Shown here piece by piece: positions 1-9,700 of a DNA stretch of 64,000 nucleotides. The first letter of the stretch is position 1, and each line of letters starts with the position of its first letter. The notes beneath the pieces were generated by a model. That model was not told where the DNA came from. It saw nothing but the letters and a program-made list of their open reading frames with translations, and searched no databases. Source of the DNA: Marinibaculum pumilum (GTDB lineage: Bacteria > Pseudomonadota > Alphaproteobacteria > Ferrovibrionales > Ferrovibrionaceae); NCBI RefSeq assembly GCF_042646425.1, contig NZ_JBHRTR010000031.1, forward strand, positions 248,001 to 312,000, in the 5' to 3' direction. The position numbers and the translations under genes were made by a program.

Positions 1-120
1 GCGAACATGAAGGCCCTGGACAGCGAGGACCCGATGATCCTGCTGGCTCTCCAGAAGCTGGGCGTGGATACGACAGGCGATGGTGCCGCGGCGGGCGACG
101 ACCCGGGGTCGTCCGACTAG
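1..120 (+). CDS. C-terminal end of an unidentified protein (partial)
   Basis: Frame 1 is open from the window edge to a TAG at 118-120 and gives 39 residues, with the stretch DPMILLALQKLGVDT followed by a Gly/Ala/Asp-rich tail ending in DPGSSD. The composition looks like a true coding end rather than a shadow, and a dispersed repeat follows straight after the stop, as is usual downstream of genes here. Too little remains to name a family. Confidence 0.5.
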   Translation, partial: ANMKALDSEDPMILLALQKLGVDTTGDGAAAGDDPGSSD

Positions 121-142
121 AGCGGCATCCGGCTATAGGGTT

Positions 143-302
143 CCCATCTTTGGTAGAAGCGTAGTCGTTCTCGGGCTTGACCCGAAAACCCATTCCGCAA
201 CCCGGTCAGCAGCTGGGAGGCTGGCGGAATGGATCCCCGATCAAGTCGGAGATGACGATTGTGTATGTGTCGCCGCTTCCATCTGTTCCGGGACCGCTCT
301 AG
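143..302. repeat. 160-base dispersed intergenic repeat, copy 1
   Basis: This segment runs from 'cccatctttggtagaag' to 'gctctag' and is matched over the same 160 bases by 20959-21118, with scattered substitutions. It contains an inverted pair around 'ctcgggcttgacccga', a second inverted pair 'cattccgc...gcggaatgg', and a degraded 'ggatccccgatcaagtcggagatgac'. Its right end supplies the stop codon of the PIN-domain gene on the minus strand. It has no coding potential and looks like a mobile-type palindromic element common between genes in this genome. Confidence 0.85.
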
Positions 303-772
303 AAGTCCGCCTGGCCCGAAGGAATGGCCGCCATATGGGCGGCGAGCCATTCCTTCGGGGTCAGCACGGTAACCGGCAGTGACTGCCGCACCGACAGCAG
401 GTCGGAGTCGCTGCTGATCAGGGTGGCCCCGGCGATCTGGGCCAGAGCCGCGAACTTGCGGTCCGACGGGTCCGGCACCACCGCGAAGACGGCGGGCGGG
501 GCGCCGGACTCGAACGCGCATCCATCCTCGAACAGGCGCTCCGCGATGGTGGGGTCGAGCCGGGGGATCTGTCTCAGGACATGGCGGGTTTCGGCGCGGG
601 TATCCGCATTCCAGGCCAGCCGGAGCCGGCCGTCCGCAGCCAGCGACACGATCCGGCCGCTGGCGCTGCCGGAATTGAAGCCGGCGGCCACGAAGACGTT
701 GGTGTCGAGTACGACCAGCGGCGCGGCGGCCGGACAGGCCCCGTCCGCCGGTGCCTGCCCGGACGCGTCCAA
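299..772 (-). CDS. PIN-domain protein (putative VapC-like ribonuclease)
   Basis: A 157-residue protein with a PIN fold of the COG1569 'putative toxin' kind. The first acidic residue sits in LVVLDTNVFVAA near residue 22, a central acidic residue in NADTRAETRHVL, and a C-terminal acidic cluster in DPSDRKF and SSDSDLL. These would bind the metal of an RNase. The first about 17 residues are Ala/Pro-rich and not part of the fold. It is the last gene of a minus-strand run and starts 14 bases after the stop of the small exported protein. No antitoxin-like gene adjoins it, so toxin function is uncertain; a solitary PIN nuclease in RNA processing is equally possible. Its stop codon is supplied by the flanking 160-base repeat. 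Confidence 0.8.
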   Translation of the reverse strand: MDASGQAPADGACPAAAPLVVLDTNVFVAAGFNSGSASGRIVSLAADGRLRLAWNADTRAETRHVLRQIPRLDPTIAERLFEDGCAFESGAPPAVFAVVPDPSDRKFAALAQIAGATLISSDSDLLSVRQSLPVTVLTPKEWLAAHMAAIPSGQADF

Positions 773-786
773 ACCGCGGCGGTCCG

Positions 787-1098
787 CTAGTCGGCGGCCT
801 GCTGTCCCTTGTCGTCGGCGCCGGCAGTCTCCAGCGCCTTGATGCGGCGTTCCAGCTTGGACATGCGCGAGTCCATCTGGGCGATGTCGATCGCGGAGCG
901 CTCGGTGTCCACCGCCAGGGAGACGACGATGTTCTGCAACGCCCAGAGCGTGCCCTCCGCCCGGGCGAACAAGAGGTCGTTGAGGGTGTAGTCGCTGTCA
1001 TCCTCGCTGACCGGTTCGTCGCCCAGCGCCGGCAGGGTCGCGCCGATCCCAAGGCCGAGCAGGATGCCCGCCGTCAGGGTCAGAATGGTCCGTCGCAT
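787..1098 (-). CDS. small exported coiled-coil protein of unknown function
   Basis: 103 residues. I start it at ATG 1098 rather than the upstream in-frame ATG at 1155, because GGAGG lies 7 bases before 1098 and the next residues, MRRTILTLTAGILLGLGIG, form a typical signal peptide. The mature part is acidic (EPVSEDDSDYTLNDLL), then an amphipathic helical stretch with heptad spacing (SRMSKLERRIKALETAG), suggesting a short coiled coil. It lies between the methyltransferase and the PIN gene on the same strand. I do not recognise a family; a periplasmic structural or adaptor role is only a guess. Confidence 0.7.
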   Translation of the reverse strand: MRRTILTLTAGILLGLGIGATLPALGDEPVSEDDSDYTLNDLLFARAEGTLWALQNIVVSLAVDTERSAIDIAQMDSRMSKLERRIKALETAGADDKGQQAAD

Positions 1099-1216
1099 CG
1101 CATCCTCCCGCGCCGGGGATGGTCCCGGGCGCACCGATTGGTCCCTGCCGGCCATTCTGCGGATCGTCGGCCGCGGGACAAGGGGGTGTCGCCGCCGGGC
1201 GGTTGCCGGGCGGCCC

Positions 1217-2437
1217 TCAGTCCAGCTGGAAGAGCAGGGATTTCAGGTAGGCCGTCTCCGGCAGGGCGACATGGACCGGATGGTCCGCCGACGCGCCGGC
1301 CGCCTGCAGCAGCCGGCCGCCGCGGCCGGCCAGTTGCAGGCCGCGGCCGACTTCCTCCGCGAAGCGGTCCGGCTCCACGGCATGGCTGCAGGAGGCGATG
1401 AACAGGAAGCCGCCGGGCTGGACGCGGTCGGCCGCCAGGCGGGCCAGCTTGCGATAGGCCTTGGCGGCGGTCGGCACGTCCTTGCGGGAGCGCGCGAAGG
1501 GCGGCGGGTCCGCGATCACCATCCCGAAGCGGCGGCCGTCCTGCGCCAGGGCGGCCAGGGCCTGAAACGCCTCCTGACGGTGGAAGGAGACCTGGTCGCC
1601 GAAGCCGTTGGCGGCGGCCGCCGCCCTGGCCAGCTCAAGCGCGGGGGCGGAAGAATCGATCCCGATGACCGCCGCCGCGCCGCCGGCTGCGGCATGCAGG
1701 GCGAAGCCGCCGGAATGGCAGTACAGGTCCAGCACCTCCAGGTCGCGGGCCAGGCGGCCGGCCATGATCCTGTTGTCGCGCTGGTCGTGGTACCAGCCGG
1801 TCTTCTGCCCGGCCATCGGGTCGGCATGGAAGGTGACGCCGTTCTCCTGCAGGGTCACCGGACCGCCGGTACTGCCATGTGCGATGCTGGCCGGCAGCGG
1901 CGGCAGACCCTCGCGATGTCGCGCCGTCTCGTCGCCTCGCAGGATCACGCAGGCGGCGCCCGATTGCGCCGCGACGGCAGCCACCACCGCGTCCCGCAGC
2001 CCGTCCAGGCCGGCGCCGTTGACCTGCACCACAGCGGTGTCGCCGATCCGGTCCACCACCAGTGCCGGCAGGCCGTCCGCCTCGGCATGAACGATGCGGC
2101 ATTGCGGCCAGAGACCCAGGCGTTGCCGAAGGGCGATGGCCTGGCCCAGCCGCTGGTCCAAAAGCGCTTCGTCGAAGGGGCGGTCGGGTGCGGCATCGTA
2201 CAGCCGCACCGCGATCAGGCTCTGCGGCGTGACGAAGCCGCTGCCCAGCGGTGCGCCGCCGGCATCGGTCACCGTGACCTGCGTGCCGGCGCCCAGCGCC
2301 TTCGCCGCCGGCATGTCGATCTCGTTGGCGTAGATCCAGGGGCGCAGGCGTGCCGCAGCGTCGCCGCGACCGCGCCGCCGGTCGCCCCGCCGGTCGCCCC
2401 CGGGGCGGGCCAGCAGAGACAGGCGCGGCAGGCTCAT
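1217..2437 (-). CDS. class I SAM-dependent rRNA methyltransferase, RlmI-like
   Basis: 406 residues matching the COG1092 family (RlmI/RlmK type), which methylates C5 of cytosine in 23S rRNA. The front third looks like the PUA RNA-binding domain (RPWIYANEI, GSGFVTPQSLIAVRLYD). The Rossmann methyltransferase half shows motif I, LDLYCHSGGFALHAA, and motif IV, VIADPPPFARSRKD, both typical of the family. The start at 2437 is chosen because GGAGGACACACG precedes it; the longer reading from 2476 runs into the preceding gene. It begins 25 bases after the stop of the oxygenase gene, so the two are probably co-transcribed. The exact target nucleotide cannot be told. Confidence 0.88.
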   Translation of the reverse strand: MSLPRLSLLARPGGDRRGDRRRGRGDAAARLRPWIYANEIDMPAAKALGAGTQVTVTDAGGAPLGSGFVTPQSLIAVRLYDAAPDRPFDEALLDQRLGQAIALRQRLGLWPQCRIVHAEADGLPALVVDRIGDTAVVQVNGAGLDGLRDAVVAAVAAQSGAACVILRGDETARHREGLPPLPASIAHGSTGGPVTLQENGVTFHADPMAGQKTGWYHDQRDNRIMAGRLARDLEVLDLYCHSGGFALHAAAGGAAAVIGIDSSAPALELARAAAAANGFGDQVSFHRQEAFQALAALAQDGRRFGMVIADPPPFARSRKDVPTAAKAYRKLARLAADRVQPGGFLFIASCSHAVEPDRFAEEVGRGLQLAGRGGRLLQAAGASADHPVHVALPETAYLKSLLFQLD

Positions 2438-2462
2438 CGTGTGTCCTCCGGGCGGCACGCCA

Positions 2463-3506
2463 TCAGCTGTCGCCATAAACGAAGCCCAGAAGGGCGAAGC
2501 GCGTACCGCTTTCCACCGCCATCACCTCGTGCAGCAGGGAGCAGGAGAAGACGATCGCCGCCCCCGTTTCCGGCCGGTAGCGGTGTTCGGAGAATTCCGG
2601 GAAGCGCAGGCTGCCGCCCTCGAAGGATTCGGTGTTCAGGTTCACCGTCACCGCGAAGCGGCGATGGGCGACGGCCGGTTCGGTATTGTCCCGGTGCGGG
2701 ATCGGGCGTCCGCCCCGGTCGCCGCCATAGCGCGCGATGCGATAGGTCTCCCGTCGCGTGATGCGGTACTGGAACGCCTTCTGGATCACCGGCAGCAGGC
2801 GGGCCTGGAAACGGCTGTCGATCAGTGCGTTGGTATCCTGGTCGATCACCCAATGATCGATCCGGTCCTCCCGGCCATAGTCCGGGATCCGCATCTTGTA
2901 GTCGGTGGTCTGGCCGGCGACGTTGTGACCGGGTTCGACGAACTTCTGGCCGCGCATCGTGTAGACGGTCATCAGGCGCTTGCAGTCCGCCGGGCTCAGG
3001 ACGTCCGGGACCGTCAGCACCGGCGGATGCATCACGCCCGGCGCGACCGCCGCGGCCGGCACCAGCACCTGCAGCGCCGCCGCAAGTGCCTCCCCCAGCG
3101 CAGCCGGGTCTGTGCTGTCCCGCACCACCGCGCGCACATGCCCGTTCGGTGCGACCGCGATGCCGACCAGCTCGCCACTCTCACCGGGCAGCGCGGTGCC
3201 GCGTGCCTGCAGCGCCAGGGTGGCCCGCTGCCAGGCGGGCTCCGGCCCGGCCGCTGCGGCAGGCGGTGCGTTGCGGCCGATGGTGACGCAGAGCAGGCGC
3301 GGCAAAGCCGTGTCCAGTGCGGCATGCAGCCGGTCGGCACAGGCCGCCGCCTGCGCGGCGTGATGCGGCCCGTGCAGCAGCCAGGCCTGCGGCCGGCCGG
3401 CAAAGGCATCGTCGTAGAGGTCGATCTCGGTGCCGGCCGCATCGGCAAGGGAAAGCTGCGGCGCCACGTCGCCGGCCGCAATGGCACCTGGGCTGGGCTG
3501 CTGCAT
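2463..3506 (-). CDS. 2OG-Fe(II) oxygenase with N-terminal peroxiredoxin-like domain
   Basis: 347 residues in two parts. Residues about 1-150 look like a thioredoxin-fold, AhpC/TSA-like domain (PQLSLADAAGTEIDLYDD, then AWLLHGPHH) with no peroxidatic cysteine at the usual place. Residues about 160-347 are a prolyl-4-hydroxylase-type dioxygenase: iron ligands His and Asp in PIPHRDNTEP, distal His in SLLHEVMAVESG, and the 2-oxoglutarate-binding Arg in GTRFALLGF. The family hydroxylates protein or small-molecule substrates using O2 and 2-oxoglutarate. Start 3506 follows GGCGGAG; the longer frame to 3554 adds a Pro/Gly-rich stretch without support. It is first in a minus-strand run. The fused domain may be a structural or recognition module. 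Confidence 0.85.
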   Translation of the reverse strand: MQQPSPGAIAAGDVAPQLSLADAAGTEIDLYDDAFAGRPQAWLLHGPHHAAQAAACADRLHAALDTALPRLLCVTIGRNAPPAAAAGPEPAWQRATLALQARGTALPGESGELVGIAVAPNGHVRAVVRDSTDPAALGEALAAALQVLVPAAAVAPGVMHPPVLTVPDVLSPADCKRLMTVYTMRGQKFVEPGHNVAGQTTDYKMRIPDYGREDRIDHWVIDQDTNALIDSRFQARLLPVIQKAFQYRITRRETYRIARYGGDRGGRPIPHRDNTEPAVAHRRFAVTVNLNTESFEGGSLRFPEFSEHRYRPETGAAIVFSCSLLHEVMAVESGTRFALLGFVYGDS

Positions 3507-3724
3507 GTCGGTCACTCCGCCTCCGGGTTGCGACAGCGGTAGCGCAGGGGGCACGGCAGGGGAACCGCCAAAGTGTCGCGCCGTGCCGGCCTTTCCGGTG
3601 GCGGACCGGATTTTGCATCCACCTTGTGTCGGGTGTCACACAGGGATCGCTTGCAGCGGAGCGGTCCGGTCATTTAGTCACAATACGACGCAAATCTGCC
3701 TTGTCTTGCTCCTTTTGGGGCGGC
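3507..3724. promoter_or_regulatory. divergent intergenic region between oxygenase and tpsA-like gene
   Basis: 218 bases between two genes that point away from each other, so it must carry both promoters. The tpsA-proximal half (about 3675-3715) has the lowest GC of the region: 'tttagtcacaatacgacgcaaatctgccttgtcttgctcctttt'. I cannot fix a -35/-10 pair with confidence. Confidence 0.35.
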
Positions 3725-6700
3725 ATGGACGTGTACAGGGCCAGGATCGGAAGCATGGGATCGCATCGCCGCAGCCTGCTGGGTGCCACGGCGCTGTCCG
3801 CCATCGGGCCGGCGGCACAGGTGGCGTGCCTGCGCGCGCTCCGCGGTCCGGTCGCCTGCCGGTCGGTCCTGGGATTGCCGGTCGTGGGCCTGGCGGCGGT
3901 CCTGATCGCCGCCCCGGCGGCGGCGAACCCGGAAGGGGGCGTCGTGGTCGGCGGGCAGGTGGCGATCTCGACGCCGGATGCGCGGACCCTGCGCATCGAC
4001 CAGGGCAGCCAGAACGCCATCGTCAACTGGAAACGGTTCGACATCGCCCCCGGGGAGGCGGTGGAGATCCACCAGCCCAACGCCTCCTCGGCGATCCTGA
4101 ACCGGGTCACCGGCAGCACGGAGGCCTCGCGCCTGCTGGGCCGGCTGACCGCCAACGGCCAGGTGATGCTGGTCAATCCGAACGGCGTGATGATCGGCCG
4201 CGACGCGGTGATCGATGTCGGCGCCCTGGTGGCGACCACCGCCGACATCCCGGACGCCGATTTCATGGCCGGAGGACGGGCCTTCAGCATATCCGGCAAT
4301 CCCGATGCGGCGGTGACCAACGCCGGCACGATCAACGTGCGGGAAGGCGGCCTGGTCGCCCTGGTGGCGCCGGGGGTGGAGAATTCGGGCGTGATCACCG
4401 CACGCCTCGGCCGGGTGGCCATGGCGTCGGGCGACACCGTCACCCTGGACTTCTATGGCGACGGCCTGCTTGAGGTCGCCGCCGATTCCAGCCTGCTGCG
4501 CGAGGTCGTCGATGCCGACGGCAATCCGCTGGATGTCGCCGTCAGCAACCGGGGCACGATCCGCGCCGACGGTGGCCAGGTCTGGCTGACCGCGGCGTCG
4601 GGCGCGCGGATCCTGGAAACCGCGGTGAATGTCCAGGGCCTGGTCCAGGCCGACACGGTGGCGGAGCAGAATGGCGAGATCGTCCTCACTGCCGGCGATT
4701 CTGGCGGGGTGGAAATCATCGGCACGGTCAATGCCCGCGGCACGGGGACGGGCGGCGATGGCGGCCGGGTCCAGGTGGCGGGCCGGCGGATCATCCAGCG
4801 CGGTCCGGTGGACGTGTCCGGCACGGACGAGGGCAGCGGCGGCAGCGTCAGTTTCGATGCCGCCGGCATGGTGGCGGTGGGCAACCGGGTCTCCGCCGGC
4901 GGCGGCCAGGGCGGCGACATCCGGGTCGCGGCGCGGACCCTGTCGTCGGCCGGGCGGCTGGACTCCACAGGTGCCGCTGGTGTGGGCGGCAGCATCGACA
5001 TCGCGGCCGGCGGCAGTGTGATCGAGACCGCGTCGGCGCTGGTCGATGCTTCCGGCACCACCGATGGCGGCGCGATCCGGGTGGTGGCGGCGCGTCAGGT
5101 CACTACCTCCGGCACATTGCTGGCGGAGGGCGGCAGCGGCCGCGGCGGCCGGATCGACATGACGGCGCCGGCGGTGAAGCTGCTCTCGCCGCGCCTCAGC
5201 GTGGCCGGGGCCGGCGGCGGCGGCGGCCTGCGGATCGGCGGCGAGTTCCAGGGCGGCAAGCATCTGGAGGTGGATGAGCTGGCCAATGCCAGCACCGTGG
5301 TGGCGACCGACGCCACCCGGCTCAGCGCCGCGGCGACGGGCGCGGACGGCGATGGCGGCACCGCCATCATCTGGTCCGACCAGGAAACCGTCTTCCTGGG
5401 AGAGATCGACGTGCGGCCGGGCAGCGTCGGCGGCAATGGCGGACTGGCGGAGATCTCTTCGGCCGGGCTGCTGACATGGCGGGGCCAGGTCGCCACGGGG
5501 CGCGGCGACCGCGCCGGCCAGGTCCTGCTGGACCCGAAGAACATCACCATCGCCGCGCCGACCTACAGCCAGTACAGCCTGATCCTGGGCTACAACTATA
5601 CCGACCTGCTGCCGCAGGAGCAGGTCAGCACGGGCGACCAGTTCGGCACCAGCGTCAGCCTGTCCGGCCAGCGCCTGGTGGCGGGCGCGCCGGGCGATGA
5701 CGGGGTGGACGACACGACCACCGACGCAGGCGCTGTCTATATGTTCTATTTCGCCGACACCGCGTTCAGCGGCGGCATCCTGCAGGGGGTGATCGGCAAA
5801 GGCTATACCGGCGGCAACAATGTCGATGTCAGCCAGCTGGAAGCCGGCGACGAGTTCGGCTCCGCCGTCTCCCTGGGAAGCACGACCCTGCTGGTCGGGG
5901 CACCGAACGACGACGGCGCGGCCGGCTCGGCGGCCGACAATTACGGCGCTGTCTACAGCTTCTCCTTCAGCACGGCCTCGCTGACCGCCGGTTCCCTGGT
6001 CGGCCGGCTGGGCCACGGCTATAGCGGCACGAACGACCTCGACATGTCCGCGATCCTGGACACGGGCGACTATTTCGGCCAGGGCGCGGCGCTGTCGGGC
6101 ACCAGCTTCGCGGTCGGCGCGCCGGGCGATGCCGGCTCGCTCGACGCGCTGGCCGGGGCCGGCGCGGTCTATACCTTCACCAGCGGCACCGGACTGACAT
6201 CGCCAGTTCAGCAGTCGGTGATCGGCCATGGCTATTCCGGCGGCAAGAACCTGGACCCGAGCATCCAGCTGGGCGACGGGTTCGGCTATTCGGTGGCGCT
6301 GGACGGCACACGGATGGCGGCCGGCGCGATCGGCGATGACGGGTCGGGCGACGGCATCACCGATGCCGGCGCGGTCTATCTGCTGACCTTCTCCGACACC
6401 GCCTTTTCGACGCCGATACAGGGCGGCACGGTCGGCGTCGGCTATATCGGCGGCAACGACGTCAACATTTCGCTGGATTCCAACGACCGGTTGGGCAAGG
6501 CGGTCGGCCTGGGCACCCTGTCGCTCTATGTCGGCGCGCCGGAGGATGACGGCAGCGGCGGTTCGGGCTCGTCGAACTACGGCGCCGTCTACAAGATCGA
6601 CTTCTCCGACGCGGCCATGAACGGCGGCACGCTCTATGGCACCGCCGGGCGCAACTATATCGGCGCAAATGACGTTGACGTCTCGCTGACCTCGTCCGCC

Positions 6701-9700
6701 TTCTTCGGCCGGGCGCTGGGGGTCGACGGCAGCCGCTGGGCGGCAGGCGAGCCCGGCAATACCGGTGCCAGCAACCCCGTCACCAATGCCGGCGCGGTGC
6801 GGCTGTTCACAGGCTTCGGCTCCACCAGCCTGGCGGGCACGGTGGGCCGCAACTATGCGGGAACGAAGGATATCGACGTCAGCCGGCTGCCGGCGCAGGC
6901 CGACGCCTTCGGTTCCGCCGTCGCCCTGTACGACCAGCAGCTCGCCGTCGGCGCACCGATGGACGACGGGGCCGGTGATCCGGGCAGCACCGGCAATGCC
7001 GGCGCCGTCTACCTGTTCAAGTTCAGCGACAGCAGCTTCAGCGGCGGCGCGCTCAAGGGGATCATGGGCTCCGGTTATGTCGGCGGCAGCAATGTCGACG
7101 TGACCGCGCTGTCGGCGGCCGACAATTTCGGCGCCGCCGTTTCCCTGGAGGGCACCAAGCTGGCCGTGGGCGCCCCGGGCGACGACGGCGCCGCGGATTC
7201 GGTCACCAATGCCGGGGCGGTCTATCTCTACACCTTCACCGACGCCAATTTCAGCGGCGCGACCCAGGCTCATCTGCTGCAGGCGGATTCCGGCGGCACG
7301 CTGACCGCCGGCGACAGCCTGGAGGCGAATGACGAATTCGGCAGTGCCGTCTCCCTGAACGCCGACCGTCTGGCCGTCGGCACGCCGGGCGATGACGGCA
7401 GCGGCAATGTGGCTGCCGATGTCGGCGCGGTGCGCCTCTACTCCGTACCCGCCGCCCTGACCGGGGCGACCCTGATCGGCAAGATCGGCGCCGGCTATTC
7501 CGGCGGCAGCGATATCGATCCCGACGGCCTGTCCGCCGGCGACGGTCTTGGCAGTGCGGTGGCTTTGGAATCGACCCGGCTTGCCGTTGGTGCGCCTCTG
7601 GCGAAGACGGCGACCGACACGGGCAGCGAAGTCGGGGCCGTTCATCTCTACACCTTCTCGTCCAGCACTCTCGTTTCCGGGAGCCAGGTCGGCATTGTCG
7701 GATCCGGCGACTACTCGGCCTTCGGTCAGACGGTCAACGTCGCGCTGGGCAGTGGCGACAAGTTCGGCAGTGGCGTTGCGATCAACGATGAGTGGCTGGC
7801 GGTCGGCGCGCCCGGCGATGACGGTGCCTCCAACACCGTCACCGACGCGGGCGCCGCCTACTATTTCGAGTTCGCCGACCAGGCCTTCACCTCGCCCGCC
7901 CAGAAAGCGGTGTTCGGCAACGGCTATACCGGCGGCGCGAACCTGAATGTCGGGGTCGAATCCGGCGATCTTTTCGGCGCCGCTGTCTCGCTGAACGGTG
8001 ACCGGCTGGCGGTCGGGGCCAGCAACGACGACGGGTCCGGCAACCTGGCCACTGGATCGGGGGCGGTCTACCTGTTCGCCGTCGGCAATGGCAGTGCCAG
8101 CAACCAGTATTTCGCCAGCAATCCCTCTGGTAGCGTCACTCTGTCCAGCGCAGCCCTGGCCGACCTGCTGGCCACGCCGCAGGACGTGGTCCTGCAGGCC
8201 AGCAACGACATCACCCTGTCCGACGCGATCACCGTGAACAACGCCGCCGGCGATGGCGGAAACCTCTACCTGGCCGCCGGCCGGTCGATCCAGTTGAACA
8301 ACTCGGTCACCACCGACAATGGCAACTTCTACGCCCGTGCCAATGCCTCGGCTTCGGACGGCGTGGTCGATGCGCAGCGGGATGCGGGTGCCGCCACCCT
8401 GACGATGGTCGATGGTTATTCGATCAATGCGGGGACCGGCGAGGTGAGGCTGGAAATCGCCGACGGGGCCGGCAACACCAACACCACCAGCGGCAACCTC
8501 ACCGTCTCCCAGATCACTGCAGGCGACGTCTACATCTCCAACGACGGTACGACGGCCGGCTCCGACGTCCTGAATGCCGGCAGCACTCCGACGATCACCG
8601 CGAACTCGGTGGCGTTCAGCGCCACCAGCGGCAAGATCGGCGATGCCGGCTTTCCGATGAATGTCAGTGCCGGGAAACTGGAGGCGGCCGCCAGCGGCAA
8701 TATCGACCTGAAGAGCTTCACCGCCGTCCAGATAGGCGGGGTCGCGCTGGGCTCCCTGGACGGGATCAGCGCCGGCGGTACCCTGGCGCTGGATGCCTCC
8801 GGCCAGATCTCCCAGACCGAAAAGGTCTATTCCACTGGCGGCGCCAGCTTCAGTTCCGGCGGCGCGCCAATCGTGCTGGACCACGCCGGCAATGACTTCA
8901 CGGCCGCGCTCGCCCTGTCCAGCACCTCTGGCGCGGTGACGGTGCGCGACGCCAACGCGCTGTCGCTGGCCTCCTCCACGGTCAACGGCACCTTCACCGT
9001 CACCGCCGGCGGGGCGATCACCCAGTCGGCGGCCCTGACGGTGAATGCACCCTCCAGCTTCACCACCACCGCAGGCGACATCACCCTGTCGAACACCGGC
9101 AATACGTTCGGCTCGACGATGACGCTGACCACTGCCACCGGCGGCAATGCGACGGTCGACGCAGGCTCCGGCATCACCCTCGGGACGGTGGATGTGGGTG
9201 GCAACCTGCAGGTGTCCGGCAGCGGCCCGGCGACCCTGACCCAGGACGTGACTGCCGTCGGCAATGCGGTCTTCCCCAACGGCATCATCGCTTCCAGCGA
9301 TCTCGATGTCGTCAGCGAGACCGGCTACATCTCCGTGAACACCGTCAGCCACGGTACCAACAACCTGCTGCTGGCCGCCGACACGATGTTCCTGGATGGC
9401 AACTGGAGCGGCACCGGCACCCGAACGATCAAGCCCTATAGCGCCAACCGCGACGTCGCGATCGCGCCCGCCGCCACCCCGACGAATGCGTTGGAGATCA
9501 CCATGGCGGAGGTCGCGCGGCTGGAGAATGACAGCCCGTCGATGGTCACGATCGGGCGGCGGGACGGCAGCTCGACGATGAACACAGGCACCTGGTCGTT
9601 CAACGACCCGCTGACCCTGCTCGGCAATACCATCAACCTCAGTTCTTCCACCCTGACGAAGTCCGCCGGTGCCCTGACCCTGGGCGCGAACGGCGCGGTC

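Noticed and set aside
299..1098. Toxin-antitoxin pair made of the PIN protein and the small gene upstream of it
   Set aside because: The small protein has a signal peptide and coiled coil, not a DNA-binding antitoxin fold, so it is unlikely to be a cytoplasmic antitoxin.
5626..8095. CRISPR-like regular spacing of repeats
   Set aside because: The period is about 210 bases, repeats are translated in frame and diverged, with no short identical repeats and unique spacers.
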